Positions 1-7,890 of a stretch of DNA of 64,000 bases are shown here, piece after piece. Position numbers and translations under genes: made by a program. This DNA comes from Deltaproteobacteria bacterium (GTDB lineage: Bacteria > Desulfobacterota > Desulfobulbia > Desulfobulbales > Desulfurivibrionaceae), in contig DUZW01000014.1 of the NCBI GenBank assembly GCA_013349295.1, forward strand, positions 1 to 64,000, given 5' to 3'. The number at the start of each line of letters is the position of its first letter. The first letter of the stretch is position 1. The notes below the pieces were generated by a model that had not been told where the DNA came from, ran no database searches, and saw nothing but the letters and a program-made list of their open reading frames with translations.

Positions 1-22
1 CGATATTATGGAGAAAAGCTAG
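1..22 (+). CDS. 3' end of an upstream gene (partial)
   Basis: One frame is open from the window edge and ends in TAG at 20-22, coding DIMEKS-stop. The stop overlaps the GTG start of the next gene in a TAGTG arrangement typical of translational coupling. Only seven codons are visible, so this may be chance; nothing can be said about the product. Confidence 0.25.
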
Positions 23-384
23 TGGGATTCGATTTACGGTACAATCTGATGCATATTGGCGACAACTTTAGTGATGCAGTTCATAAGACAGCAGACACTG
101 CCATCCAGTGTTCAAAGGCTGTCTTTTTTTCGTATGACATCCAGATGCTTCAGCGGAAAAAAAACAAGGCGGCTCGAGAAGTTGGCGAACGAGTATCAGC
201 GTTGGTCAAAGAGGGCACAGTCGATATATCTCAAGATCTGTTGCTGTCTGGGCTTATTGCCAAGCTTGATCTCATCGAAAAAGAGCTGGCGGCCCAAGAA
301 TCTGCGCGAACCGACTTGATGAGTTTGTTTACGATAAAAAAAACGGCGTGTGCATGCACTGCTAACCCTGCGGGGAAGGAGTAA
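22..384 (+). CDS. small helical magnetosome-cluster protein, paralogue of 18883-19296
   Basis: This encodes a 120-residue soluble, mostly helical protein with no recognised domain. It aligns by eye with the 137-residue protein at 18883-19296: both begin with a DLRY..xHxGDxF pattern, share a central VGERV motif and have a LDxIE helix near the end. The GTG start at 22 follows a GGAGAAAAG ribosome site. It heads the visible part of the operon leading into mamP, and its paralogue directly follows mamK, so both copies lie among magnetosome genes. It is probably one of the Mad proteins of Desulfobacterota, but I cannot give a number. Function unknown. Confidence 0.75.
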   Translation: MGFDLRYNLMHIGDNFSDAVHKTADTAIQCSKAVFFSYDIQMLQRKKNKAAREVGERVSALVKEGTVDISQDLLLSGLIAKLDLIEKELAAQESARTDLMSLFTIKKTACACTANPAGKE

Positions 385-387
385 TTT

Positions 388-570
388 ATGAGCAAGATAT
401 TGATTGGTGTTTTTTCGGGCATCTTTATTGGCGCAGTCATCTATGAACTGGTCAACAGGGCAAACCCGGATTTCATAAAGAAAATCGAAGATCTGGCCAG
501 CAACAAGGTTGACGAAATGTTAGGCGTTGCTAGTGGTGCTGTCGTAAACGAGACCCATGAAGCGGCTTAA
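388..570 (+). CDS. small single-span membrane protein, magnetosome cluster
   Basis: This is a 60-residue protein with one hydrophobic helix at about residues 4-20, including the stretch IGVFSGIFIGAVIYEL, followed by a charged helix. The architecture resembles YtxH-type small membrane proteins, although no family can be assigned with certainty. It lies three bases after the preceding gene, and its 3' end overlaps the start of mamP by 14 bases, so the three genes are very likely one transcript. The position next to mamP suggests a small magnetosome-membrane or inner-membrane component. That role is inferred only from context. Confidence 0.65.
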   Translation: MSKILIGVFSGIFIGAVIYELVNRANPDFIKKIEDLASNKVDEMLGVASGAVVNETHEAA

Positions 571-1561
571 TCTTCTCGCAAATCCGCTGTTTCTGCTGCC
601 GCTGATCGGGGCCTTTATCTACGTTTATTTCTTCTATTTTACTGACGGACCAGTCAGAAGAAAAGACGCCCTCGAAGCAGAAGCCGAGATGGGCTGGCAG
701 GTTGCCCCGCAAAATAACCCCAAGGCCGCGCAGCAAGCTGCCCCTGGAGTTATCATGCAGGAACCGGAACAGCTTAATATGGGCAATGCTCAAGGGCAGA
801 CGAATGCCATGAATGGCGAGCCGTTTTTTGATAATCAGAATCGGCAGCACCAGATGGAATTGCAGGCAGAAAATATGCTCCCTCCGCGCAGCCAAAGAAT
901 GCGCCTCAGCCGTCAGGCTGGTGATCCGATAGCCATGGCCAATCAGAACGTTCAGCCCTTAGACTTCCAGCCTCCGGCTACGCTTGCAAACCCCGTGGTT
1001 CCGGTTGTCGGTGCCGCTATGGGAAAAACCTGGATCGAAGCGCATTGGATAGGTTTGGAGGCTGGACCCTTGCTTCCGGCGGTGGCAAAAGCCAACAATA
1101 TCCCGCCTGACGTATCTGGCGTTATGATTGACGAGGTAACCTTGCTGTCCGCCGATTCAGGATTGCTGGCCGGTGATGTCATTACCGCCGTCAATGGCAA
1201 TCGTGTCAGCGATCTTAAATCATTTCAAAATGCTACCAAATTGGTGGCTCAGGGAAACCAGGCCAAGCTGACCATCTACCGGCGCGGCGCCACCAAAAAT
1301 ATCATGGTTACCGGTCCGGATGAACTCGGATGGGCGCAGGTCGAGGGGGCGCCGATGATTCTTGCTACCGACAGAGCGCCACACGGGAGTTATGGTCCTT
1401 GCGACAAATGTCATGTTATCGCCCCTGGTAAAACCAATACCGGTCAGATGGCGAAAGATCTGGGCGATATCTTGGCTAAAACAGCGCCAAACATCAAGAA
1501 AGGTACGCCTCCACCACACGGCAACCGGGGGGCATGTACCCAATGTCACGTACTTCTTTGA
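557..1561 (+). CDS. mamP: MamP, magnetosome PDZ and double magnetochrome c-type cytochrome
   Basis: This 334-residue protein has an N-terminal membrane anchor (residues 8-28), a long Gln/Asn/Pro-rich linker, a PDZ domain at about 165-255 and two CxxCH heme sites at 282-286 (CDKCH) and 327-331 (CTQCH). Each heme site is preceded by the PHG or PPHG signature of magnetochrome domains. TM-PDZ-MCR-MCR is the MamP architecture. In studied magnetotactic bacteria MamP is an iron oxidase that sets the Fe(II)/Fe(III) balance for magnetite growth. The linker of roughly 130 residues seems longer than in alphaproteobacterial MamP. The 3' end overlaps mamM by 28 bases, which indicates coupled expression. 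Confidence 0.9.
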   Translation: MKRLNLLANPLFLLPLIGAFIYVYFFYFTDGPVRRKDALEAEAEMGWQVAPQNNPKAAQQAAPGVIMQEPEQLNMGNAQGQTNAMNGEPFFDNQNRQHQMELQAENMLPPRSQRMRLSRQAGDPIAMANQNVQPLDFQPPATLANPVVPVVGAAMGKTWIEAHWIGLEAGPLLPAVAKANNIPPDVSGVMIDEVTLLSADSGLLAGDVITAVNGNRVSDLKSFQNATKLVAQGNQAKLTIYRRGATKNIMVTGPDELGWAQVEGAPMILATDRAPHGSYGPCDKCHVIAPGKTNTGQMAKDLGDILAKTAPNIKKGTPPPHGNRGACTQCHVLL

Positions 1562-2463
1562 GTCAGTGCAACAGTAACGGCACTCTGCAAGAATGTCTGG
1601 CTTGTGAAAAAAAAGCCATATGGGTTGCCGTTTATGCAAACTTTACGCTGGCCATTTTTAAGGCTTTTATAGGGATTGTCAGCGGCAGCATGGCTATGCT
1701 GGGTGATGCGCTTTTCTCGTTTAAGGATTTTATCGCCTCTCTCGTCGGTGTTATCGGCATCAGGGTTTCAGGTAAACCTGCTGATGAGCAACATCCATAT
1801 GGCCATGGAAAAGTTGAATTTGTCGCCTTGTTTTTGATCAGCATGGGCCTTCTGCTGGCAACACTCTTTCTGCTTTTTCATTCGCTCAAGGGCATATGGC
1901 ATTGTTCACAAGGTTTCGGCCGTGCTCCGAAACTGGTTGTCTTTGGGGCGGCTCTTATCTCGGTAGTTGCCAACTATAAACTGGTGCAGTATCTGAGTTG
2001 TGTCGGAGACAGGCAAAAAAGCCACGCCATTCGTGCCAATACCCGCCAAAATCATTCTGGCGCACTTTCATCGATCATGGTTGCTGTGGCAATACTGGGA
2101 GCCCGCCTCGGCTACGTGTTTCTTGATCCTCTTGTCGCCCTTGTCGAGGCGGTTTGCCTTCTGTTCATGGGCCGGGATATGTTCCTGTCCGCACTCAAAG
2201 GGCTGTTTGATTCTGCGGCCCCTGCTGCGACGGTGGAGCGGATCGAATCGGTTGCCAGAATCGTCCCGGGTGTACGTAAGGTTGCCAAGATTGTTGTCCG
2301 TCAGCAGGGACAGGGACTCTGGATCGAGATGATGATCAAGATCGACCCGGACCTGACGCATCAAGAAGGGTATCTGATTGGCCTGCATGTAAAGGAAAGC
2401 ATCCTGGCCACGTTTGGCAACAAGACCACCGTCAATGTTTCTTTTGAGCCTTACATGCCATGA
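1534..2463 (+). CDS. mamM: MamM, cation diffusion facilitator of the magnetosome membrane
   Basis: This 309-residue CDF transporter has about six membrane helices and a C-terminal cytosolic metal-sensing domain. It carries the HPYGHGKVEF motif seen in MamM and MamB, and a tail resembling MamM (VPGVR, then GLWIEMMIKIDPD). MamM is thought to import iron into magnetosomes and to stabilise MamB. The TM2 motif is GDALFSFKD. The TM5 motif reads NHSGALSS, where the Asp of the usual HxxxD metal site appears to be Gly. The start is uncertain: ATG at 1534 or 1543, both inside the end of mamP. The stop overlaps the next gene by four bases. Confidence 0.88.
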   Translation: MYPMSRTSLSQCNSNGTLQECLACEKKAIWVAVYANFTLAIFKAFIGIVSGSMAMLGDALFSFKDFIASLVGVIGIRVSGKPADEQHPYGHGKVEFVALFLISMGLLLATLFLLFHSLKGIWHCSQGFGRAPKLVVFGAALISVVANYKLVQYLSCVGDRQKSHAIRANTRQNHSGALSSIMVAVAILGARLGYVFLDPLVALVEAVCLLFMGRDMFLSALKGLFDSAAPAATVERIESVARIVPGVRKVAKIVVRQQGQGLWIEMMIKIDPDLTHQEGYLIGLHVKESILATFGNKTTVNVSFEPYMP

Positions 2464-3149
2464 CAGATAACGGCTGGCTTTCAAAACTATTGATGATTAC
2501 CGGCAAATCGCTTCCGGTCATTCAGGCGCAAGTCCAGGAAATGAAGCGTGAATATGAGCTGGCACAGGGCGGCAAGCCTGAACGTTATGTTAATTATGGG
2601 GTCAGCAGCAAACTGATTAAACGGGCCTCCATGAAAACGGCAGCCTTCGGTGGGCTGGTCAGTGTTCCCGCCACGATTCCGGGGGTTGGTCTTATTGGCA
2701 CGTTGTTGGCTGGGATAACGGCAGATCTTGTCTATCTGGTTAGGACGCAGATTGAACTTTGCTACGCCATCTCCATCGTTTATGGCGTGCAGATGGATGA
2801 AGATGAACTTAAGGCTGTTTCTCTGGCCCTACTCGGATTTTCCGGCAGTGCTGAGGCGGCAAAGGGGATTGCGGTCAGAACTTTGCGGGGGGCTGTGGAT
2901 GAAATAACGGTTGCCTATCTCCGGCGGGGGATTCCAGATTCGGCCATGGATGTGTCGGCAAAACTGGTCCCACGCTTTGCGGGAAAAGCGTACCGGCTGA
3001 TTCCGTTTCTGGGCATCCCGATCTCCGCTTCGCTTAACATCGCTTCGACCATGATGGTAGGCAACCAGGCGCGGAAATATTTCAGCACCTGGGAGGATTG
3101 CCCTGAACTTTTGAGTGCTACCGGATGCTTAAGCGAAATCGTCACGTAG
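2460..3149 (+). CDS. EcsC-family protein in the magnetosome operon
   Basis: This 229-residue protein matches the EcsC family pattern: an amphipathic, Gly/Ala-rich helical pair around residues 60-100 (GGLVSVPATIPGVGLIGTLL, then a helix ending RTQIELCYAISIVYG), followed by acidic residues and a GFSGSAEAAKGIAVR segment. EcsC proteins are poorly characterised and membrane-associated. The start codon overlaps the mamM stop in an ATGA arrangement, and the 3' end overlaps the LemA-like gene by 25 bases, so it lies within the mam operon. A role in membrane remodelling is possible but unsupported by sequence alone. Confidence 0.7.
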   Translation: MTDNGWLSKLLMITGKSLPVIQAQVQEMKREYELAQGGKPERYVNYGVSSKLIKRASMKTAAFGGLVSVPATIPGVGLIGTLLAGITADLVYLVRTQIELCYAISIVYGVQMDEDELKAVSLALLGFSGSAEAAKGIAVRTLRGAVDEITVAYLRRGIPDSAMDVSAKLVPRFAGKAYRLIPFLGIPISASLNIASTMMVGNQARKYFSTWEDCPELLSATGCLSEIVT

Positions 3150-3697
3150 TAGTGTTTGTTATCGTTGCCATGCTGCTGTATGTGTTTGCCAGGCACACCA
3201 AAAATGTTTTTGTCGAAGAACAGCATCTGCTCTTTATGGCATCAGGCTTGCTGGAAATCGAGATAAAACGGCGGGCAGACCTGCTTGACGGGGTAAGAGC
3301 GGCCGTGAAGCAGTATACCGAACTGGAAGAAAAGATACATACACATATGGTCGAACTGAATGGCTTGCAGACCCCCCGAAGCACAAACAAGGAACGCCTG
3401 GAAAAGAGCAATGAGATTTTGGCGCTGTTGAGCGAGATGGATGTACTTAAGGAAAAATATCCGGATCTGAAGAGTAATAATCCTTATCTGGCGTTGATGA
3501 AAGAGATGCAGACATCTGGGCTGCGGGTAATGAACTCACGGTTGATATACAACAGAAAGGTGAATGAATTTAATACCTTGCTGAACATATTGCCCTATAA
3601 TTTTTTTGCCAGACCTCTCGGTTTTCACAAGCATCCTTTCCAGCAAGGGGCAGGGGAAAAGTTCCTGAGAAATGAAGATATTCGTCACTATAAATAA
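3125..3697 (+). CDS. LemA-like protein, short MamQ relative
   Basis: This 190-residue protein has one N-terminal membrane span (residues 7-22) followed by the LemA helical bundle. Recognisable elements are EIKRRADLLDGVRAAVKQY, the YPDLKSN motif and a closing NTLLNILPYNFFARPLGF. The same landmarks occur in MamQ at 7891-8595 (RRKDLIPGLVKAVNDY, YPDLKSS, SMELIPGVFFGYTLGF). It is therefore a second, shorter LemA/MamQ-type protein. MamQ is needed for magnetosome membrane formation in Magnetospirillum. Whether this copy is a second MamQ or an adapter with another role is unknown. It is followed 17 bases later by mamB. Confidence 0.8.
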   Translation: MLKRNRHVVVFVIVAMLLYVFARHTKNVFVEEQHLLFMASGLLEIEIKRRADLLDGVRAAVKQYTELEEKIHTHMVELNGLQTPRSTNKERLEKSNEILALLSEMDVLKEKYPDLKSNNPYLALMKEMQTSGLRVMNSRLIYNRKVNEFNTLLNILPYNFFARPLGFHKHPFQQGAGEKFLRNEDIRHYK

Positions 3698-3714
3698 GCG
3701 GCTGACATGATACT

Positions 3715-4587
3715 ATGAAGTACACTGATTGTTTAAAATGTGGAGAAACCTCCCCGCGCTGGAGCTTCTTCGGTAATACCCTGGCGGCAATCTTCAAGGT
3801 GCTGATCGGTACTCTTACCGGGAGTAAGGGACTGGTGGCCGACGGTGTTCATTCGCTGGCTGATGCCATATCATCGCTGTTTATCATGGTCGCCCTCAAG
3901 GTCGCCGACAGGCCGCACGACGAGAAGCACCCTTACGGCTACGGCAAGATCGAGTACGTCAGTACGATATCTGCCAGTCTTTTTCTCTTTGCCGGAGCTG
4001 GCGCCATTTTTATTGAAGCCCTCAAAACCTTCAAGCATGGTGGCCATGAATTGCCGGGCAATGCAGCGCTGCTTGCCACGGTCATCTCGCTTTGTTTTAG
4101 TTATTTGATGTATATCTCGAATACCTGTGCCGGCACCCAGCTTGGTAGTCCGGCTATTCTTGCCGATGCCAACGAGAGCAAGGCGGACAGCATTACCTCC
4201 GTCGCTGTTTTGCTCGGATTGATTGGCGGAAAGCTCGGCTATCCGAGTGCCGATACCTTTGCCGCCATAATCGTCTCGCTCTTTATTTTCAACATGAGTG
4301 TCGAGATGTTTCTGCAAGGGACAAACGGCTTGATTGATATGTCGGTTGATCCTGAGGTCATGCAGGAAATTGTCGCGACAAGCATGAAAGTTGAAGGGGT
4401 TGCCGGGGTTAAATCGCTTAAAACCCGGCAGATGGGGCAAAAAAACTGGGTTGATATCGAAATATCCGTGTCAAAGAAGTTATCGGTGTTTGAGGTTCAT
4501 GGCATTATTGAAAAAGTTCGTGAAATGATAATGAGCGACGTTGATGGTATCAGAGGTATATCGGTTTCTACATATCCGATTTCTTAA
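3715..4587 (+). CDS. mamB: MamB, cation diffusion facilitator and magnetosome membrane-formation protein
   Basis: This 290-residue CDF protein begins with an N-terminal CxxC motif (MKYTDCLKCGE), a MamB hallmark. It has TM helices carrying DGVHSLADAISS in TM2 and NESKADSITS in TM5, an HPYGYGKIEY loop and a C-terminal domain ending in a dimerisation fold. In other magnetotactic bacteria MamB is an iron transporter and is required to form the magnetosome vesicle, acting with MamM. Unlike the MamM here, it keeps an Asp in both membrane metal-site helices, with Asn in place of the usual TM5 His. It starts 17 bases after the LemA-like gene. Confidence 0.9.
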   Translation: MKYTDCLKCGETSPRWSFFGNTLAAIFKVLIGTLTGSKGLVADGVHSLADAISSLFIMVALKVADRPHDEKHPYGYGKIEYVSTISASLFLFAGAGAIFIEALKTFKHGGHELPGNAALLATVISLCFSYLMYISNTCAGTQLGSPAILADANESKADSITSVAVLLGLIGGKLGYPSADTFAAIIVSLFIFNMSVEMFLQGTNGLIDMSVDPEVMQEIVATSMKVEGVAGVKSLKTRQMGQKNWVDIEISVSKKLSVFEVHGIIEKVREMIMSDVDGIRGISVSTYPIS

Positions 4588-4611
4588 CGTGCAGGGGGCA
4601 AATTTTTTGTG

Positions 4612-5007
4612 ATGACCAATGAAGCACTTTGCGAAATTTTCGGCATACTATGCTTACTGTTGTTCGTGTTTGCTAATGTATATTATCCGGCCCGATTGAT
4701 CGCCTATCAGTATCGCCCTTGGCCCAAGGATATCGTGATGTTTTTTAAAAAATATCGCGAACTCCACATGTCCGTAAATATTTTTGCATTCGTTGCCATG
4801 AGCATTCACGCGTATTTTTCCGATGAGCGCAACATCTTCCTGTACGCGAGTCTGCTGGTGACCGCCTGGTTGACGTTTGCAGGAATCCTGATGCGGTCCA
4901 AGCGTTTTTCCGGCGATACCAAAAGACAGATGCGGCTCATTCATACCCAGCAGACGATTTTTTTAGTATGGCTGGCATTGTTGATATTTGGTCACGTTGT
5001 CGAATAA
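4612..5007 (+). CDS. four-helix membrane protein with paired histidines, possible b-type cytochrome
   Basis: This 131-residue protein has four predicted membrane spans at about residues 8-28, 50-70, 76-95 and 108-130. Histidines sit in or beside the helices: the ELHMSVN and SIHAYF motifs flank helix 2, and RLIHTQQ and FGHVVE flank helix 4. This two-pair pattern resembles small diheme b-type membrane cytochromes or the ferric-reductase transmembrane fold. It lies between mamB and mamA. Heme binding and electron transfer in the magnetosome membrane are inferred from histidine spacing only. A GTG at 4609 is an alternative start; the ATG at 4612 is better spaced from GGGGG at 4594-4598. Confidence 0.65.
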   Translation: MTNEALCEIFGILCLLLFVFANVYYPARLIAYQYRPWPKDIVMFFKKYRELHMSVNIFAFVAMSIHAYFSDERNIFLYASLLVTAWLTFAGILMRSKRFSGDTKRQMRLIHTQQTIFLVWLALLIFGHVVE

Positions 5008-5049
5008 TTTAATTTTTAACAAATCAAATACACGCGGAGGGGTTTTTTC

Positions 5050-5694
5050 ATGGCGATCAACATTGACACAAGTGAGCTTCAGTTTTTTGTAAAAGCATTA
5101 ACCATAAATGCCAAAAAACTGGTCGACAAGTCCATTGACGCTTACAACAGCCTGCTCCAGATAGATCCTCAAAGCGCTATGGAAATCCATAACGAACTTG
5201 GCGATGATCTGGAGAAAAAAGGCAACTACGATGGCGCCATAAGAGCCTACCAGAAGATCCTTTTGACTGATCCGAACAATGTCGCCGTACTTTTCAAACT
5301 GGGCAAGATCTACACCCGACTCGGCTTAAGTAGCGAAGCGCTGGAAACACTGCGTAAAGTTACCATCCTTGACGAACAGATCCCTGAAGCATTTTACCTG
5401 CTCGGGTCGGTTTATTTTTCTGCCGACAATAACACCGAAGCCCAGGAGGCTTTAAATCGGGCAATCGCCCTTAATCCAGGGTATGCCGATGCTTACTACA
5501 AGCTTGGCCTCATTGCCGATGCCCGCCATGATCAGGATGCGGCCATCAAGAACTACCTGAGAACAATCGACTTGAAGCCTGATTTTGTCAAAGCGTATCA
5601 GAGCCTCGGTTTCGCCTATGAAGCAAAAGGACAGCGTGACGAGGCCGTTAAATATTTCAAGAAATCTTTGGAGTTGGAGCAGAAAAAGAGCTGA
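5050..5694 (+). CDS. mamA: MamA, TPR scaffold protein of the magnetosome surface
   Basis: This 214-residue soluble protein is built from about five tetratricopeptide repeats. Examples are the helical units starting AMEIHNELGDDLEKKGNYDG, AVLFKLGKIYTRLGLSSEA and ADAYYKLGLIADARHDQDAA, with the standard eighth-position Gly/Ala and a PDN or NPG turn between repeats. MamA coats the outside of the magnetosome and helps activate vesicles for biomineralisation. The size is close to the Magnetospirillum protein. A strong CGGAGGGG ribosome site precedes the ATG. A hairpin between this gene and mamI may separate transcripts or protect the mRNA. Confidence 0.88.
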   Translation: MAINIDTSELQFFVKALTINAKKLVDKSIDAYNSLLQIDPQSAMEIHNELGDDLEKKGNYDGAIRAYQKILLTDPNNVAVLFKLGKIYTRLGLSSEALETLRKVTILDEQIPEAFYLLGSVYFSADNNTEAQEALNRAIALNPGYADAYYKLGLIADARHDQDAAIKNYLRTIDLKPDFVKAYQSLGFAYEAKGQRDEAVKYFKKSLELEQKKS

Positions 5695-5719
5695 TTGGTA
5701 TTATAATTAAAATCGAATC

Positions 5720-5744
5720 GGGGACAAATTTTAAATCTGTCCCC
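5720..5744. terminator. hairpin between mamA and mamI
   Basis: GGGGACA at 5720-5726 pairs perfectly with TGTCCCC at 5738-5744 around an AT-rich loop. There is no run of T after the stem, so full termination is unlikely. An attenuating or mRNA-stabilising stem is an equally good reading. Confidence 0.45.
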
Positions 5745-5783
5745 AGAAGTTCAAAGGATCATTTTAAGTAAAAAGGAGAAGGC

Positions 5784-6008
5784 ATGTTAAGTATCGTATT
5801 TGGGCTTATTGCACTGTGTCTCGGGTTTTGGAGTGTTATCCGCTACTGGTGGTACATGGTTGATGTGCTGATCGCCATCCTCCCGCTGCTGCTTATCGCG
5901 GGTGGCTCCATCGCCTTGTTGGCCGGCATCAAAAATACCGGCATTAGAACTTCTATCCAAAAAAATGTCCCAGAAGAAGAACCAGTCGCTAGAAAAACAG
6001 ACATATAG
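5784..6008 (+). CDS. mamI: MamI, small two-span magnetosome membrane protein
   Basis: This 74-residue protein has two membrane helices (residues 2-20 and 27-48) linked by a short RYWWYMVD turn. The first helix begins SIVFGLIALCLGFWS and the second is LIAILPLLLIAGGSIALLAG. This is the MamI pattern known from Magnetospirillum, where the protein is essential for magnetosome vesicle formation. An AAAAGGAG ribosome site lies upstream. The last 20 residues are charged and probably cytosolic. Its stop codon lies immediately before the GTG start of mamE, so the two genes are co-translated. Confidence 0.88.
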   Translation: MLSIVFGLIALCLGFWSVIRYWWYMVDVLIAILPLLLIAGGSIALLAGIKNTGIRTSIQKNVPEEEPVARKTDI

Positions 6009-7883
6009 GTGTCGCTGATGTCATCAGAGAAAAAAGCTGAGAATACAGCAAAAACTATCCTGCAACCTGAGCGGAAATGTGACCGTGAATACAAACCGTG
6101 GATATGGACACTGGTGGCAATGTCACTGGTTACCATCGTCTGGGCATTGTACGAAGGTTCGCAGGAGCAAGGGTACGTCAATAACTTCCTCAGCAACCAG
6201 CCTGAAGTCAATAAGGCGTTACCTGGAACGGGTACTCAGGTCATGCCGGCCCCTGGTGCTGTTGGTGATGTTCAGATCTCCTATCATGGCATCATCGATG
6301 CGATCAGGCCTGCAGTGGTGAGCATCGACGCCGCCATGAAAATCGTGCCGAACGCCGCCAATCAGGGCATGGTCGATCAGTTCCCCAATGACGTTGCCTT
6401 CAACAAAATTGGCTCTGGTGTCATTATTGATCCAAACGGCTATGTCCTGAGCAGCTACCACGTCATTGCTGGCGCGGAGGCCTTGAAAGCCACGGTTTAC
6501 GGCCCAGGCGGAGCCACGGAATACCCGCTGAAAATGGTCAAGGGTGATCTGCGTACCGACATGGCGCTGTTGCGCATTCAGGGCACCGGTCCGTTTCCTC
6601 ATGCCACTCTCGGTGATTCTGACGCGGCCAGAACCGGTGACATGGTGCTTACCGTCGGCAATCCGTTCGGTTTTGAACAGACCGTCACCTCCGGCATGAT
6701 CAGCAGCCGCAACCGGACCTTGCAGGTTGGCGACGCTATCTTTGAAAACCTTATTCAGACTGACTCCGCTATCAACCGTGGCAGCAGCGGCGGCCCGATG
6801 CTCAACGTTCGCGGGGAAGTAATCGGCATCAACACCGCCATCTTTGCCCCGACCGGCGTGTTTAACGGGATCGGTTTTGCAATTCCGATCAACCGAGCAG
6901 CCGAACTGGTTGGCGGCGTTGTCGACTTCAACAACACGGCTCCTGCCGGGATAACCGGTCAACTGGTCGCCATGACCAGCCAGGGTAGACAGGTAGGTAA
7001 CGCCTACCGCATGCCGAACGGGCAAATGGTTACCCCGCCTCATACTCCACGGGGGTCATGTGTTGACTGCCATCCGCAGCTCTTTTTACAGCAGCATACG
7101 GCGCAACCTGGTGTAGCTGCAAACGCAGATCCATTTTTTATGATGCCGCAGCAACAACAAGGAGTTATGCCGCTTGGCGCTGGCGCCGGACCGGGAAGAG
7201 GACTTTTTGGCCGCACCAATGGCGGGCCGATAACCGGTAATGGGCAATTTATTTTTAACGGTCAGCAGATGACTTTCACTGAACCGCTGATGGGAGTAGG
7301 ACTTGTCGATGTCGACGATATAATCTGCCGTCAGGCTCAGATGTTGCACCCGGAAGGCGTCATGGTTGTCAATGTCATCCCGAACTCTCCGGCTGATATT
7401 GCCGGTATTCAGCGTGGGGATATCATGGTGCGTCTTGCCGGCCGGAAAATCCTCAATATCGTCAAACTCAACGACCTGCTGTCAACACAAAATATCGGGC
7501 ACAAGTTCGATATCGTCTATCTGCGTAACGGCTCACGCATGACAACAAAGGTGAAAACCGGCTTCAAGAGTCAGGCTCAACAATTTCAACAGCTTGGCCC
7601 GATGCAACAAGCTATATATCAGTGGCAGCTCGGAGCCACGATAACTCCCCTGCCCCCGGCATTTGCTAATGTCACAAATGCCGGGGTGTACGTCCAGAAC
7701 AGCGGTGGTTTGCTTGCAGCCAACGGCCTGAGAAGCGGCGACATCATCAGGGGAATTAACGGGGTTCAGGTCGATACTCTGGATGCTTTTGTCAAGCAAA
7801 CCAAAAAGGTTGATAGCACCAAGGGCTTTGTTCTGGATGTCATTCGTTCGGGCAACTCCATGTACCTGACAATAAGAGGGTAA
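6009..7883 (+). CDS. mamE: MamE, magnetosome serine protease with one magnetochrome and PDZ domains
   Basis: This 624-residue protein has an N-terminal membrane anchor (about 34-52), an HtrA-type protease domain (about 90-315), one magnetochrome site CVDCH at 351-355, and two PDZ domains (about 440-530 and 550-624). The triad is complete: His151 in SSYHVIAG, Asp184 in RTDMALLRI and Ser260 in NRGSSGGPML. MamE controls crystal maturation by proteolysis and recruits proteins to the magnetosome. Alphaproteobacterial MamE has two CxxCH motifs; only one is visible here. A Met/Pro/Gln/Gly-rich linker follows the heme site. ATG at 6018 is an alternative start, since neither candidate has a strong ribosome site. 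Confidence 0.92.
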   Translation: MSLMSSEKKAENTAKTILQPERKCDREYKPWIWTLVAMSLVTIVWALYEGSQEQGYVNNFLSNQPEVNKALPGTGTQVMPAPGAVGDVQISYHGIIDAIRPAVVSIDAAMKIVPNAANQGMVDQFPNDVAFNKIGSGVIIDPNGYVLSSYHVIAGAEALKATVYGPGGATEYPLKMVKGDLRTDMALLRIQGTGPFPHATLGDSDAARTGDMVLTVGNPFGFEQTVTSGMISSRNRTLQVGDAIFENLIQTDSAINRGSSGGPMLNVRGEVIGINTAIFAPTGVFNGIGFAIPINRAAELVGGVVDFNNTAPAGITGQLVAMTSQGRQVGNAYRMPNGQMVTPPHTPRGSCVDCHPQLFLQQHTAQPGVAANADPFFMMPQQQQGVMPLGAGAGPGRGLFGRTNGGPITGNGQFIFNGQQMTFTEPLMGVGLVDVDDIICRQAQMLHPEGVMVVNVIPNSPADIAGIQRGDIMVRLAGRKILNIVKLNDLLSTQNIGHKFDIVYLRNGSRMTTKVKTGFKSQAQQFQQLGPMQQAIYQWQLGATITPLPPAFANVTNAGVYVQNSGGLLAANGLRSGDIIRGINGVQVDTLDAFVKQTKKVDSTKGFVLDVIRSGNSMYLTIRG

Positions 7884-7890
7884 AACGCCA

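Noticed and set aside
5720-5744. Riboswitch or thermosensor between mamA and mamI
   Set aside because: Only a simple seven-base stem is present with no conserved aptamer features, so it is listed as a hairpin.
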